Assembly: GCA_038528385.1 (NCBI GenBank) | Contig: JBCBET010000009.1 | Location: 62,001 to 126,000, forward strand | Length of the DNA stretch: 64,000 bases | Source of the DNA: Shimia_B sp038528385 | Lineage (GTDB): Bacteria; Pseudomonadota; Alphaproteobacteria; Rhodobacterales; Rhodobacteraceae | Direction of reading: 5' to 3' | Part shown: in pieces, positions 40,576 through 49,222 of the stretch | Position numbering within the stretch: the stretch's first letter is position 1 | Layout: every line of letters starts with the position of its first letter | Notes under the pieces: model-generated | The model's input: only the letters and a program-made list of their open reading frames with translations | Databases searched by the model: none | What the model was told of the DNA's origin: nothing | Position numbers and translations under genes: made by a program

Positions 40576-42210
40576 ATGCTTAGCAAGCTCGGCGCGGTCG
40601 CGGGCGTCCTCGCCCTCGCGGGCCTTCCCGCCCTCACCCCCACACAGACAAAGGCCGGTGACGAGGTGCTCGGCGCCATCGTCGGCGGCATCATCGGCGG
40701 CGCCATCGCCAACAGCGCGAAAACCCAGCCGCGCAAGACCACGCGCACCTCCACGCGCACGGTCTATAACAGCGCGCAGCGCGCCGAGAACCGCAACATG
40801 CAGACGGCGCTCAACTATTTCGGCTTCCCGGCGGGCGTCGCCGACGGCGCCGTGGGCCCGCGCACCCGCTCGGCCGTGGCCGCCTACCAGACCTATATGG
40901 GCTTCCCGGCCACGGGCCAGATCACGCAGTTCGAGCGCAACATCCTGAGCGGCGCGCTGGCGGCGGGCCAGTCGGGCATGCCCGACACGGTGCAGCTCGT
41001 GGCGCGCTCGCCCGAGGGTGCCCGCGCGCTCCTCAAGCGGCAGCGCGACCTGATGACCGGCACCACGACGACGATGGCCCGCGCCTATCCCGGCGTCCCG
41101 CTCGAGGTCTCCCGCGCGGTCGATGAGATCGCGGCCTCCTCGGACCCCTCCGCCGAGCAGCTCCTGGCGCGGTCGGGCTTCCTGCAGCTCGCCGATCTGA
41201 ACGGCGACGGCAACAACGACTACATCCTCGACACGAAATTCGCGGGCTCCTCGTTCTGGTGCTCCTCGGTGCAGTGCAAGTCGATCGTCTTCGTCTCCAC
41301 GCCCGACGGGTTCGCGCGCAACGACCTTCTCGCGTTCAACCCCACGCCGGCCTCGTTCCAGTGCTTCGGGGCCTCCTGCCAGGTGACCAATCCCGGCGGC
41401 GCCACGCAGCTCGCCGCGACGCCCGCCCCCGCCGCACCGGCTCCGGTCGCGCCCGAGCAGGGCGGCACCACGCTCGTCGCCGGCGCCGCCGCGGCCAAGG
41501 CGCCTGCGATCCCGAGCTTTGGCGCGGCACCGGCCATGGACGCCGATCCGAGCCTGGCCAGCCACTGCTCCAAGGTGGGGCTCCTGAGCTCTGCCCGCGG
41601 CGGACTGGTGGAAGTGGGAGGAGGCGCCTCGAGCCTCGCCCTCTCCGAGCAGTTCTGCCTCGCGCGGGGCTTTGCCATCGACACCGGCGAAAAGGCGATC
41701 TCGGGCCTCGCGGGCGTGACGCCCCAGCAGGTGGAGGCGCAATGCGCCGCTTTCGAGCCGCTGCTCGCGCCGCTCGTGGCCTCGCTGGGCACGCAGGACC
41801 GCCTGACGGTGCTGGGCGAGGTGTCGAACTTCGTCGTGGGCTCGGGCATGTCGCCTGACCAGATCAAGGTTACCGCGGAGGCCTGCATGAGCGTGGGCTA
41901 CCGCCGCGACACGATGGACCTCGCCGCCGGTGGCGCGCTCCTCCTCGTGGCCGTGGGGCAGAGCGCCTATTCCGAGCTTCTGGGCCATCACCTCAACGAG
42001 GGCTACGGCGTGGAAACCGACCAAGGCCGCGCGGCAGAGTGGTACCGCGACGCCATCGACGCCCTCAAGGGCGGGGCGCAGCCCGTCTTCGCCCCCGAAG
42101 TGGGCGGGCGCGAGGCGCTTCTGGAATGGGCCGCCTTCGGGGGCGCCGCGAGCCCGGTCAGCCCGCAGCCCGCCGCGGCGGCGGTGCCCACCTTCGGCGC
42201 CTCCGACTAA
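40576..42210 (+). CDS. Exported protein with glycine-zipper and peptidoglycan-binding-type domain
   Basis: The 544-residue protein has a signal peptide, a glycine-zipper helix (GAIVGGIIGGAIA, about 37-49) and a peptidoglycan-binding-type domain (ALNYFGFPAGVADGAVGPRTRSAVAAYQTYMGF, about 78-112). A calcium-like loop DLNGDGNND (about 213-221) sits beside a four-cysteine region. An Ala/Pro-rich linker leads to a C-terminal helical domain (SHCSKVGLLSS to the tail). It is probably periplasmic and bound to wall or outer membrane. Similar proteins occur in Rhodobacterales, but the function is unknown. A strong terminator follows. Confidence 0.75.
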   Translation: MLSKLGAVAGVLALAGLPALTPTQTKAGDEVLGAIVGGIIGGAIANSAKTQPRKTTRTSTRTVYNSAQRAENRNMQTALNYFGFPAGVADGAVGPRTRSAVAAYQTYMGFPATGQITQFERNILSGALAAGQSGMPDTVQLVARSPEGARALLKRQRDLMTGTTTTMARAYPGVPLEVSRAVDEIAASSDPSAEQLLARSGFLQLADLNGDGNNDYILDTKFAGSSFWCSSVQCKSIVFVSTPDGFARNDLLAFNPTPASFQCFGASCQVTNPGGATQLAATPAPAAPAPVAPEQGGTTLVAGAAAAKAPAIPSFGAAPAMDADPSLASHCSKVGLLSSARGGLVEVGGGASSLALSEQFCLARGFAIDTGEKAISGLAGVTPQQVEAQCAAFEPLLAPLVASLGTQDRLTVLGEVSNFVVGSGMSPDQIKVTAEACMSVGYRRDTMDLAAGGALLLVAVGQSAYSELLGHHLNEGYGVETDQGRAAEWYRDAIDALKGGAQPVFAPEVGGREALLEWAAFGGAASPVSPQPAAAAVPTFGASD

Positions 42211-42226
42211 GCCTTCGGAGACCCGT

Positions 42227-42271
42227 GAAAACGCGCCGGTGCGGGGCCCCCGCGCCGGCGTTTTCTTTTTT
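42227..42271 (+). terminator. Strong intrinsic terminator
   Basis: A long stem (GAAAACGC-GCCGG... with ...CCGGCGTTTTC, minor bulge) is followed by TTTTCTTTTTTG. It closes the peptidoglycan-binding protein transcript about 15 bases after its stop. Confidence 0.85.
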
Positions 42272-42352
42272 GCGGGCTTTGGCGGGGGCCGCTGAAAATT
42301 CCACTTGTCGCCACCGGGGGCCTTCGCTAAATGCCGCGCTACCAGTGAACGT

Positions 42353-42439
42353 GCGGTTGTGGCGGAACTGGTAGACGCGCAGCGTTGAGGTCGCTGTGGG
42401 GTAACTCCCGTGGAGGTTCGAGTCCTCTCAACCGCACCA
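42353..42439 (+). tRNA. tRNA-Leu (anticodon GAG)
   Basis: The acceptor stem is GCGGTTG with CAACCGC. The anticodon loop TTGAGGT at 42385-42391 gives anticodon GAG, reading CTC/CTT leucine codons. A long variable arm typical of class II tRNAs follows, with a standard GGTTCGAGTCC T arm, discriminator A and an encoded CCA. CTC is a very common leucine codon in the neighbouring genes. Confidence 0.97.
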
Positions 42440-42466
42440 TTACCCTTCGGCCCGTGGCGCGGAGCG

Positions 42467-42484
42467 CCGGGGAAGGCTCCCCGG
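42467..42484. other. Seven-base-pair hairpin behind tRNA-Leu
   Basis: CCGGGGA and TCCCCGG flank a four-base loop 28 bases after the tRNA. No T-run follows on the plus strand; it may mark the 3' end of the tRNA precursor. The remaining stretch to 42556 shows nothing else. Confidence 0.4.
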
Positions 42485-42556
42485 GGAAAAAGCCCAGGAA
42501 AAACCGACAGGACAGAGCATCCGCTCCCCCCTTCGTAGCCCCGTCCCTGCAGAGTG

Positions 42557-44044
42557 CTAGGTGCTGCGTCCCGTCGCGAAGGCCCTAAGGGCGTCGCGGC
42601 TGCCCGTCTCCCAAATGACCGAGAGCCATCGGCAAAAGGCCGCGGAGAACCGGGGGTCCTCTCCCAGGTGGCCGTAGAGGCCCCGCTGCGAGATCCAGTG
42701 CCGCGGCGCCGTGCGCGCGCGCTCCGCGGCCGCTTGAAGATCGGACCAGTGGGGGTCGTTCGGCGCGATGGTGCTGCCGTCCTCGCGGGTGCCAGCGCAC
42801 ATCCGCGCCCAGAGCGCCTCCCCCAGGGCGAGCCCGTCGATGGCCCCGCCCGCCGCGAGGGCGTCGCGCAGGATCGGCAACAGGAACCCCGGATGCCGCG
42901 CGGAGCCGTCGAAGGCCACCCGCCGCGTGGTGTCGTGAATCTTGTCGTTAGAGAACCGCCGCGTGATGAGACCCAGGTAATCGAGCGGGCCCATCTCCGG
43001 CACCGGCGCCACATGGGGCGCCACCTCCTCGGCCTGGGTCTTTTGAAAGAACGCGGCGATGTCGGCATCGGCCATGCAGGCGGCGATGGTGGGCACGCCG
43101 AGCAGCTCGCCCGGATTGGCGAGCATCTGGTGTCCGGCATTGAGCATCCGGATCTTCATCGTCTCGTAGCTGTGGACGTCGTCGGTGAGGGTGGCGCCGG
43201 CCTCCTCCCAGGGCGGGCGGCCCGCGCAGAAGCGGTCCTCGATGACCCATTGCCGGAAATTCTCGTGCGTGACCGGCGCGCTGTCGCCGATGCCGAGCCG
43301 TTCCACATGGGCGCGCTCGCCGGGGCCCGTGGCCGGGACGATGCAGTCGACCATGGCATTGGGGAAGGTGGCGGTCTCCGCGATCCAGCGGGCGAGATCG
43401 GGGTCCGACAGCGCCGCGAGCCCCACCACCGTCTGCCGCAGCACATCGCCGTTTTCCTGGAGGTTGTCGCAGCACTGGCCGGTGAAGGGGCCGATGCCCG
43501 CCGCCCGGCGCCGCCGCAGCGCCGCCACCATGGCCCCGAAGGCCGTGCGCGGCGTGTCGGGATTGTCCCTGTCATGCCGGATGTCGGGATGGTCTTCGTC
43601 GAAGCTGCCTTCCGCGGTGCGGTAGTAGCCGCCCTCGGTGACGGTGAGGGCGACGATGCGGATCTCCGCCCTGCTCATGGCGTCGATGAGGGCGGCGTTG
43701 CCCTCCTCGATGGACAGGAAATCCACCATGGCGCCGGTGATCTCCGTGGTGGTGCCGGCGGGGTCGAGCTCCACCAGCGTCGTCAGGCAGTCCTGCGCCC
43801 GGAGCCTTTCGCGCATGGCCGCGTCGGCGGGCCGGACGCCCGCGCCGAGGATCGCCCAGTCATGGGCCTTGCCCGCCTGCATGAGCCGGTGGAGATACCA
43901 GGCCTGGTGCGCGCGGTGAAAATTGCCGAGGCCGATATGGATGATGCCGGGGGTGAGCCCGGAGCGGTCGTAGGACGGCGTCAGGACGCCCGCGGGCATC
44001 TGCGCGAGCGTGGCATCGCTGAGCTTCACCGGGCGCGCCACCAT
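42557..44044 (-). CDS. mtlK: Mannitol 2-dehydrogenase family polyol dehydrogenase
   Basis: The 495-residue long-chain dehydrogenase has IIHIGLGNFHRAHQAWYL (NAD site, about 33-50), TVTEGGYY, CDNLQENG, ATFPNAMVDCIVPAT and the catalytic KIRMLNAGHQ (Lys/His region about 300). It oxidises D-mannitol to fructose and related polyols with NAD+. Last gene of the smo operon, its ATG overlapping the smoS TGA, as in the Rhodobacter sphaeroides smoEFGKS-mtlK operon. Confidence 0.9.
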   Translation of the reverse strand: MVARPVKLSDATLAQMPAGVLTPSYDRSGLTPGIIHIGLGNFHRAHQAWYLHRLMQAGKAHDWAILGAGVRPADAAMRERLRAQDCLTTLVELDPAGTTTEITGAMVDFLSIEEGNAALIDAMSRAEIRIVALTVTEGGYYRTAEGSFDEDHPDIRHDRDNPDTPRTAFGAMVAALRRRRAAGIGPFTGQCCDNLQENGDVLRQTVVGLAALSDPDLARWIAETATFPNAMVDCIVPATGPGERAHVERLGIGDSAPVTHENFRQWVIEDRFCAGRPPWEEAGATLTDDVHSYETMKIRMLNAGHQMLANPGELLGVPTIAACMADADIAAFFQKTQAEEVAPHVAPVPEMGPLDYLGLITRRFSNDKIHDTTRRVAFDGSARHPGFLLPILRDALAAGGAIDGLALGEALWARMCAGTREDGSTIAPNDPHWSDLQAAAERARTAPRHWISQRGLYGHLGEDPRFSAAFCRWLSVIWETGSRDALRAFATGRST

Positions 44045-44814
44045 CAGCTCATCCAGTTCCCGCCGTCCACGCCGAAGGTCTGCGCGACGATGTAATCGGC
44101 CTCCGCAGTGGCGAGGAAGACGGCCATGCCGGTGAGGTCGTCGGCGGTGCCCATGCGGCCGAAAGGGACGGCGGCGCCCACCTCGCGCTTCTTCTGGCCG
44201 GGGGCCTTGCCCTCGTATTTCGCAAAGAACGCGTCGACGTCGTCCCAATGCTCTCCGTCCACGACGCCGGGCGCGATGGCGTTGACGTTGATGCCGTGGC
44301 GGATGAGGTCGAGCCCCGCCGACTGGGTGAGGCTGATAAGGGCGGCCTTGGAGGCGCAGTAGACCGCCACGAGGGGCTCGCCCCGCCGCCCGGCCTGGCT
44401 GGCCATGTTGATGATCTTGCCCCGCACGCCGTGGGCGATCATGTGCCGCGCCACCGCCTGCAGCGTGAAGAGCGCGCCGCCCACGTTGATGGCGAAGACG
44501 CGCTCGTAATCGGCGCGCGTGATCTCCGCGATGGGGGCGGCCGTGAAAAGGGCTGCGTTGTTGACGAGGATGTCGAGGGGGCCGAAACGCTCCGCCGCGG
44601 CGGCGATGGCGCCCTCGATGCTCGCCTCGTCGGTGACGTCCATCCGCACGGCGAGGGCGGCCTCGCCGATCTCTGCGGCCGTCCTCGTCGCGCGCGCGAT
44701 GTCGATGTCGCCGATGACGACCCGCGCGCCCTCGGCCACGTAGGCCTCAGCAAAGCTCCGCCCGATCCCGCGTGCAGCGCCGGTGATGAGCGCGGTTTTG
44801 CCGTCGAGCCGCAT
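44044..44814 (-). CDS. smoS: Sorbitol (L-iditol) 2-dehydrogenase, SDR type
   Basis: The 256-residue short-chain dehydrogenase has TGAARGIGRSFAEAY, NNAALF, the Ser in NMASQAGRRG and the YCASKAA Tyr-Lys pair. Its sequence style (APGVVDGEHWDDVDAFFAKYEGK) fits the R. sphaeroides sorbitol dehydrogenase SmoS, which converts sorbitol and galactitol to ketoses. Operon position between smoK and mtlK supports this. Confidence 0.9.
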   Translation of the reverse strand: MRLDGKTALITGAARGIGRSFAEAYVAEGARVVIGDIDIARATRTAAEIGEAALAVRMDVTDEASIEGAIAAAAERFGPLDILVNNAALFTAAPIAEITRADYERVFAINVGGALFTLQAVARHMIAHGVRGKIINMASQAGRRGEPLVAVYCASKAALISLTQSAGLDLIRHGINVNAIAPGVVDGEHWDDVDAFFAKYEGKAPGQKKREVGAAVPFGRMGTADDLTGMAVFLATAEADYIVAQTFGVDGGNWMS

Positions 44815-44815
44815 C

Positions 44816-45820
44816 TCAGGCGATCCGCAGGCCGTCCGCGTCGAAGCGGTGGATCTCGTCCCGCCGCGGGGAGAGGTGGATCTCGTCGCCGTGGCGCAGG
44901 CTCACATCGCCGATGGCGCGCACCGTCAGCGTCTCGGCCAGCCCGGTATTGTGGATGTGAAAGAACGTGTCGGAGCCCAGATGCTCTGCCACGCCCACGG
45001 TGCCCGACCACTCCCCGCCGCTCTCGACGACGTCGATATGCTCGGGGCGGATGCCGATGGTGGTGGCGTCGTGCTTGGCCGCCTCGGCACCGGTGACGAA
45101 GTTCATCTTTGGCGAGCCGATGAAGCCCGCCACGAAGAGGTTGCGCGGGCTGCGGTAGAGCTCGAGCGGCGATCCCACCTGCTCGATCACGCCGGCCTGG
45201 AGCACGACGATCTTGTCGGCCATGGTCATCGCCTCCACCTGGTCGTGGGTGACGTAGATCATCGTGGTCCGGAGCCGCTCGTGGAGCTCGCTGATCTCGA
45301 GCCGCATGCCCACGCGGAGGGCCGCGTCGAGGTTCGAGAGCGGCTCGTCGAAAAGAAAGGCCGCGGGCTCCCGCACGATGGCGCGCCCGATGGCCACACG
45401 CTGGCGCTGGCCGCCCGAGAGCTGCCCCGGTCGGCGGTCGAGGTAGTCGCTGAGGTTGAGGACCGAGGCCGCGCCCTCCACACGCTTGTCGATCTCCGCC
45501 TGCGAGAGCTTGGCCATGCGCAGCGGGAAGGCGATGTTCTTGCGCACGCTCATATGCGGGTAGAGGGCGTAGGACTGGAACACCATGGCGAGCCCGCGGC
45601 GGGCCGGGACGACGGATGTGGCATCCTTTCCGTCGATTTCGATGGCGCCGGTGGAGATGTCCTCGAGCCCCGCGATGAGCCTGAGCAGCGTGGACTTGCC
45701 GCAGCCCGAGGGGCCAACGAACACGGTGAACTCCCCGTCTTCGATGGTCAGATCGAGGGGCGGGATGACTTCCACATCCCCGAAGCTCTTGGTGACCTGC
45801 TTGAGTTGAATCTGTCCCAT
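44816..45820 (-). CDS. smoK: Polyol ABC transporter ATP-binding protein
   Basis: The 334-residue ATPase of the MalK/UgpC type has Walker A GPSGCGKST (about 36-44), the LSGGQRQRVAIGRAI signature (about 134-148), Walker B FLFDEPLSNLDA and H-loop VTHD, then a C-terminal OB-like TOBE domain. It energises SmoEFG for sorbitol/mannitol import. One base separates it from smoS. Confidence 0.9.
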   Translation of the reverse strand: MGQIQLKQVTKSFGDVEVIPPLDLTIEDGEFTVFVGPSGCGKSTLLRLIAGLEDISTGAIEIDGKDATSVVPARRGLAMVFQSYALYPHMSVRKNIAFPLRMAKLSQAEIDKRVEGAASVLNLSDYLDRRPGQLSGGQRQRVAIGRAIVREPAAFLFDEPLSNLDAALRVGMRLEISELHERLRTTMIYVTHDQVEAMTMADKIVVLQAGVIEQVGSPLELYRSPRNLFVAGFIGSPKMNFVTGAEAAKHDATTIGIRPEHIDVVESGGEWSGTVGVAEHLGSDTFFHIHNTGLAETLTVRAIGDVSLRHGDEIHLSPRRDEIHRFDADGLRIA

Positions 45821-45861
45821 GGGAGGCTCCTTTTAGGCGTCGGCACGGCGCGGGGCAGGCA

Positions 45862-46692
45862 TCATTTCACGGCGCCGAAGGTGAGGCCGCGCACGAGCTG
45901 TTTCTGGCTGAACCAGCCGAGGATGAGGATCGGCGCGATGGCCATGGTGGAGGCCGCGCTCAGCTTGGCGAAGAAGAGGCCCTCGGGGCTCGAATAGCTC
46001 GCGATGAAGGCGGTGAGCGGCGCGGAATTCGCCGCCGTGAGGTTCAGTGTCCAGAACGCCTCGTTCCAGGCGAGGATGAAATTCAGAAGCACCGTGGAGG
46101 CGATGCCCGGCACCGCCATGGGCGTGAGCACGTAGAGGATTTCCTCCCTGAGCCGGGCGCCATCCATGCGCGCGGCCTCGAGGATCTCACCGGGGATTTC
46201 CTTGAAGTAGGTGTAGAGCATCCAGACGATGATCGGCAGGTTGATGAGCATCAGCACGAGGATGAGCCCGCCGCGCGTGTCCAGTAGGTTGAATTCCACG
46301 AAAAGGAGCGAGATCGGGTAGAGCACGCCCACAGCCGGCAGCATCTTCGTCGACAGCATCCAGAGCAGGATATCCTTGGTGCGCCGCGAGGGCACGAAGG
46401 CCATGGACCACGCGGCTGGCACCGCGACGAGGATGCCGAGAAGCGTGGAGCCCCCGGCGATAAAGACGGAGTTCCAGAGGAAGCGCATGTAGTCCGAGCG
46501 CTCCTGCACGACCGCGTAATTCTCCAGCGTCCAGTCGAAGGCGAAGAAGAGCGGCGGGTCGTTGATCGCCTGCGCCTCGGTTTTGAAGCTCGTCAGGATC
46601 GTCCAGTAGATCGGGAAGAAGATGATGAGCGCGATCGTCCAGGCGGCGGCCGTGGTGAGGATCTTGCGGCGCGGTGTGATGGCGCGGGCCAT
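45862..46692 (-). CDS. smoG: Polyol ABC transporter permease
   Basis: The 276-residue permease of the MalG type has six helices and the EAA loop (EILEAARMDGARLREEILYVLTPMAVPG). It pairs with SmoF to form the membrane channel. ATG 46692 lies 74 bases downstream of the smoF stop. Confidence 0.9.
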   Translation of the reverse strand: MARAITPRRKILTTAAAWTIALIIFFPIYWTILTSFKTEAQAINDPPLFFAFDWTLENYAVVQERSDYMRFLWNSVFIAGGSTLLGILVAVPAAWSMAFVPSRRTKDILLWMLSTKMLPAVGVLYPISLLFVEFNLLDTRGGLILVLMLINLPIIVWMLYTYFKEIPGEILEAARMDGARLREEILYVLTPMAVPGIASTVLLNFILAWNEAFWTLNLTAANSAPLTAFIASYSSPEGLFFAKLSAASTMAIAPILILGWFSQKQLVRGLTFGAVK

Positions 46693-46766
46693 GTCAGCGT
46701 CCTCCGTTCCGGTGGGGGCGGCGGGCCGCCCGAGGGGCAGCAGGCGGGGCAGGGGGCAGGCACGTG

Positions 46767-47645
46767 TCAGGCATCGAGATTTTTCCCCACGATCCGCATC
46801 AGGAAGATCGCCACGATATTGGCGAGGATGATCGCATAGACGCCGCCCGCCGAGCCCAGCCCGATATTCTGGCTGTCGATGACCCGCTGGAAGATGAGGT
46901 AGGTCAGCGTCCGCGTGCCGAAGGCGCCGCCCGTCGTCACGAAGATCTCGGCGAAGATCGACAGAAGAAAGATCGTCTGGATCAGCACCACGATCGTGAT
47001 GGCCCGGCTCAGATGGGGCAGCACGATGTGCCAGAACCGCTTGAGCGGGGGCGCGCCGTCCATCTCCGCGGCCTCGAGCTGCTCGCTGTCGAGCGACTGG
47101 ATCGCCGTGAGCAGGATGAGCGTCGCGAAGGGCAGCCACTGCCAGGAGACGATGAGCACGATGGAGCCCAGCGGCACGTCCGAGAGCCAGGACACCGGGT
47201 CGGCGCCGAAAAAGCGCCAGAGATGGGCGAAGATGCCGTTCACCGGGTCCATCAGCATGTTCTTCCAGACCAGCGCGGACACGGTGGGCATCACGAAAAA
47301 GGGCGCGATGACGAGGATGCGCACCACCCCCTGGCCCCACATGGGTTGGTCGAGGAGCATCGCGAGAAGGACGCCCAAGACCACCGTGATCAGGAGCACG
47401 CCCCCCACCATCAGGAGCGTCGTCTGCACGCTGGGCCAAAACGAGCTCGACGACAGGAAGCGCCCGTAATTCTCTAAGCCGACCCAGTCCAGCCCCCGCT
47501 CAAGGTTGTCGCCGCGCAGCGGCAGGTAGCGCTTGAAGGAGAAGAAGAGCGTCATCGTCAGCGGCACGAGCATCCAGCCGAGGAGCAGGATGACGGCCGG
47601 TGCCATCATGGCGCGTGCTGCGGATCGGGAGGCCTTGGTTGCCAT
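46767..47645 (-). CDS. smoF: Polyol ABC transporter permease
   Basis: The 292-residue permease of the MalF type has six helices with the EAA loop SEQLEAAEMDGAPPLKRFWHIVLPHLSR. ATG 47645 gives the expected N-terminus; an upstream ATG (47666) in frame is possible, and neither has a strong ribosome site. Weak initiation plus the upstream stem-loop could keep permease levels below those of SmoE. Confidence 0.88.
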   Translation of the reverse strand: MATKASRSAARAMMAPAVILLLGWMLVPLTMTLFFSFKRYLPLRGDNLERGLDWVGLENYGRFLSSSSFWPSVQTTLLMVGGVLLITVVLGVLLAMLLDQPMWGQGVVRILVIAPFFVMPTVSALVWKNMLMDPVNGIFAHLWRFFGADPVSWLSDVPLGSIVLIVSWQWLPFATLILLTAIQSLDSEQLEAAEMDGAPPLKRFWHIVLPHLSRAITIVVLIQTIFLLSIFAEIFVTTGGAFGTRTLTYLIFQRVIDSQNIGLGSAGGVYAIILANIVAIFLMRIVGKNLDA

Positions 47646-47765
47646 CGTTCTGCTTTCTGGTGTCATGCGGTGTTCGCGGCCCCGGGGGAAGCCCGTGAGC
47701 TCGGGGGGCGGAAGCTCTTACATCCGGCGCTGGTCGCAAGGGACGTCCGGGGCATTCAGGGCGGT

Positions 47766-47791
47766 TCCGGGGACGGCGCGCCGCCCCCGGA
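47766..47791 (-). other. Stem-loop between smoE and smoF
   Basis: TCCGGGG-rich arms form a 12-pair hairpin with a two-base centre (47766-47791), 17 bases behind the smoE stop and without a T-run. Such hairpins after binding-protein genes protect the upstream mRNA and raise binding-protein output; this role is inferred from comparable operons. Confidence 0.6.
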
Positions 47792-47808
47792 CCGTGAGAG
47801 GATCGCGG

Positions 47809-49131
47809 CTAGCGGTAGCCGGCCGCTTCCATGGCGTCGTTGGTGATGGCCTGGGCCTTCTCCAGCGCCTCTTCAACGCTCTGCTGGCCGGCATAGGCGG
47901 CGGAGAATTCCTGGCTCACTTCGGTCCAGAAGCCCGCCCATTCCGGGATCGCCGCGAACTGGATGCCGACGTAAGGAACAGGGTCCACGGTGGGGTTGTT
48001 CGGGTCAGCCGACAGGATCGAGTCGAGCGTTTTCTGTGCGAAGGCCACCTCCTGGTATTCCGGGGTGGCGTAGAGCGATTGCCGCGCGCCCGGAGGCACG
48101 TTGGCCCAGCCTTCGTTCTCGGCGACGAGCTCGATGTAGTCCTTCGAGGTCGCCCATTCGATGAACTCCTTGGCCTCGGCTTCCTGCTGGGTGCCGGCGG
48201 GGATCGCCAGCGCCCAGGCCCAAAGCCAGTTCGACCGCTTGCCCAGGCCGTTATCGGGGGCCAGTGCGAAGCCCACGCTGTCGGCCACCGTGCTGTCGTC
48301 GCCGGTCACGAAGGACGCGGCCACGGTGGCATCGATCCACATGCCGCACTTGCCCTGGTTGAAGAGTGACAGGTTCTCGTTGAAGCCGTTGGTGGCGTAG
48401 CCCGTCGGGCCGCTCTCGTTCATCATCTCCACGAAGAAGGTGAGCGTCTGGTTCCACTCCTCGCTGTCGAGCTGGGCGTTCCAGTTCTCGTCGAAGACAC
48501 GCGCGCCGAAGGAGTTGGCCATGGCGTTGATGAAGGCACCGCCTTCGCCCCAGCCCGCCTTGCCGCGCAGGCAGATGCCGTTGATGTCGTTGTCGCGGTC
48601 GGTCATGGCCGCCGCGGCCTCGCGGATGAACTCCCAGGAGGGGGCGTCGGGCATGTCGAGCCCGGCCTCTTCCATGAGGTCGGTGCGGAACATGACCATG
48701 GAGCTTTCCCCGTAGAAGGGGGCGGCGTAGAGCGTGCCGTCATGGCTCAGACCGCCGCGCATGGCGGGCAGGATGTCGTCCACGTCATACTCCGCGGAGA
48801 GGCCGTCGAGCGGCACGAGCCAGTCGTTCGAGCCCCAGATCGGTGCCTCGTACATGCCGATGGTCATGATGTCGAAGGCGCCGCCGCGGGTGGTGATGTC
48901 CGTGGTGACGCGCTGGCGGAGCACGTTCTCCTCCAGCGTCACCCATTCCACGGCGATGCCGGTGTCGGCGGTGAACTGGTCCGTGTAGCCCTGCATGCGG
49001 ATCATGTCGCCGTTGTTGACGGTGGCGACGGTGATCGTGGCGCTGTGGCCGTCGGCCATGGCCGCGGTGCCCGCAGTGACCGCCGTGAGCGCGAGCGCGC
49101 TGGCCGCACAAAGTGCAGTAGTTCTAGGCAT
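47809..49131 (-). CDS. smoE: Polyol ABC transporter substrate-binding protein
   Basis: The 440-residue periplasmic binding protein (SBP_bac_1 type) has a signal peptide ending near AMADGHS (about 27). GGAFDIMTIGMYEAPIWG and the many aromatic residues around TVAASFV, WLWAWALAIPAG and EFIEWA match sorbitol/mannitol binding proteins. It is first in the structural operon, behind a LacI-type operator. GGGAGGACA ribosome site. Confidence 0.92.
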   Translation of the reverse strand: MPRTTALCAASALALTAVTAGTAAMADGHSATITVATVNNGDMIRMQGYTDQFTADTGIAVEWVTLEENVLRQRVTTDITTRGGAFDIMTIGMYEAPIWGSNDWLVPLDGLSAEYDVDDILPAMRGGLSHDGTLYAAPFYGESSMVMFRTDLMEEAGLDMPDAPSWEFIREAAAAMTDRDNDINGICLRGKAGWGEGGAFINAMANSFGARVFDENWNAQLDSEEWNQTLTFFVEMMNESGPTGYATNGFNENLSLFNQGKCGMWIDATVAASFVTGDDSTVADSVGFALAPDNGLGKRSNWLWAWALAIPAGTQQEAEAKEFIEWATSKDYIELVAENEGWANVPPGARQSLYATPEYQEVAFAQKTLDSILSADPNNPTVDPVPYVGIQFAAIPEWAGFWTEVSQEFSAAYAGQQSVEEALEKAQAITNDAMEAAGYR

Positions 49132-49184
49132 CCGATGTCCTCCCTTTTGGATGTCCGCAGGACTGTGCAGGGAGGCTGTCGCCA

Positions 49185-49211
49185 CGTCAATCAAAAATTT
49201 ACGCGCGTAAA
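49185..49211 (-). promoter_or_regulatory. smoE promoter -35 with LacI-type operator
   Basis: TTTACGCGCGTAAA at 49198-49211 is a perfect 14-bp palindrome of the LacI/PurR type (central CG). Seven bases further on the minus strand is TTGACG (49190-49185), a likely -35 of smoE; the -10 is weak. The adjacent LacI-family gene is the likely ligand of this operator. Confidence 0.75.
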
Positions 49212-49222
49212 GGATTTAGGTC

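Noticed and set aside
42467..42484. Rho-independent terminator of tRNA-Leu
   Set aside because: The hairpin is good but is followed by purines rather than a T-run, so it was listed only as a hairpin.
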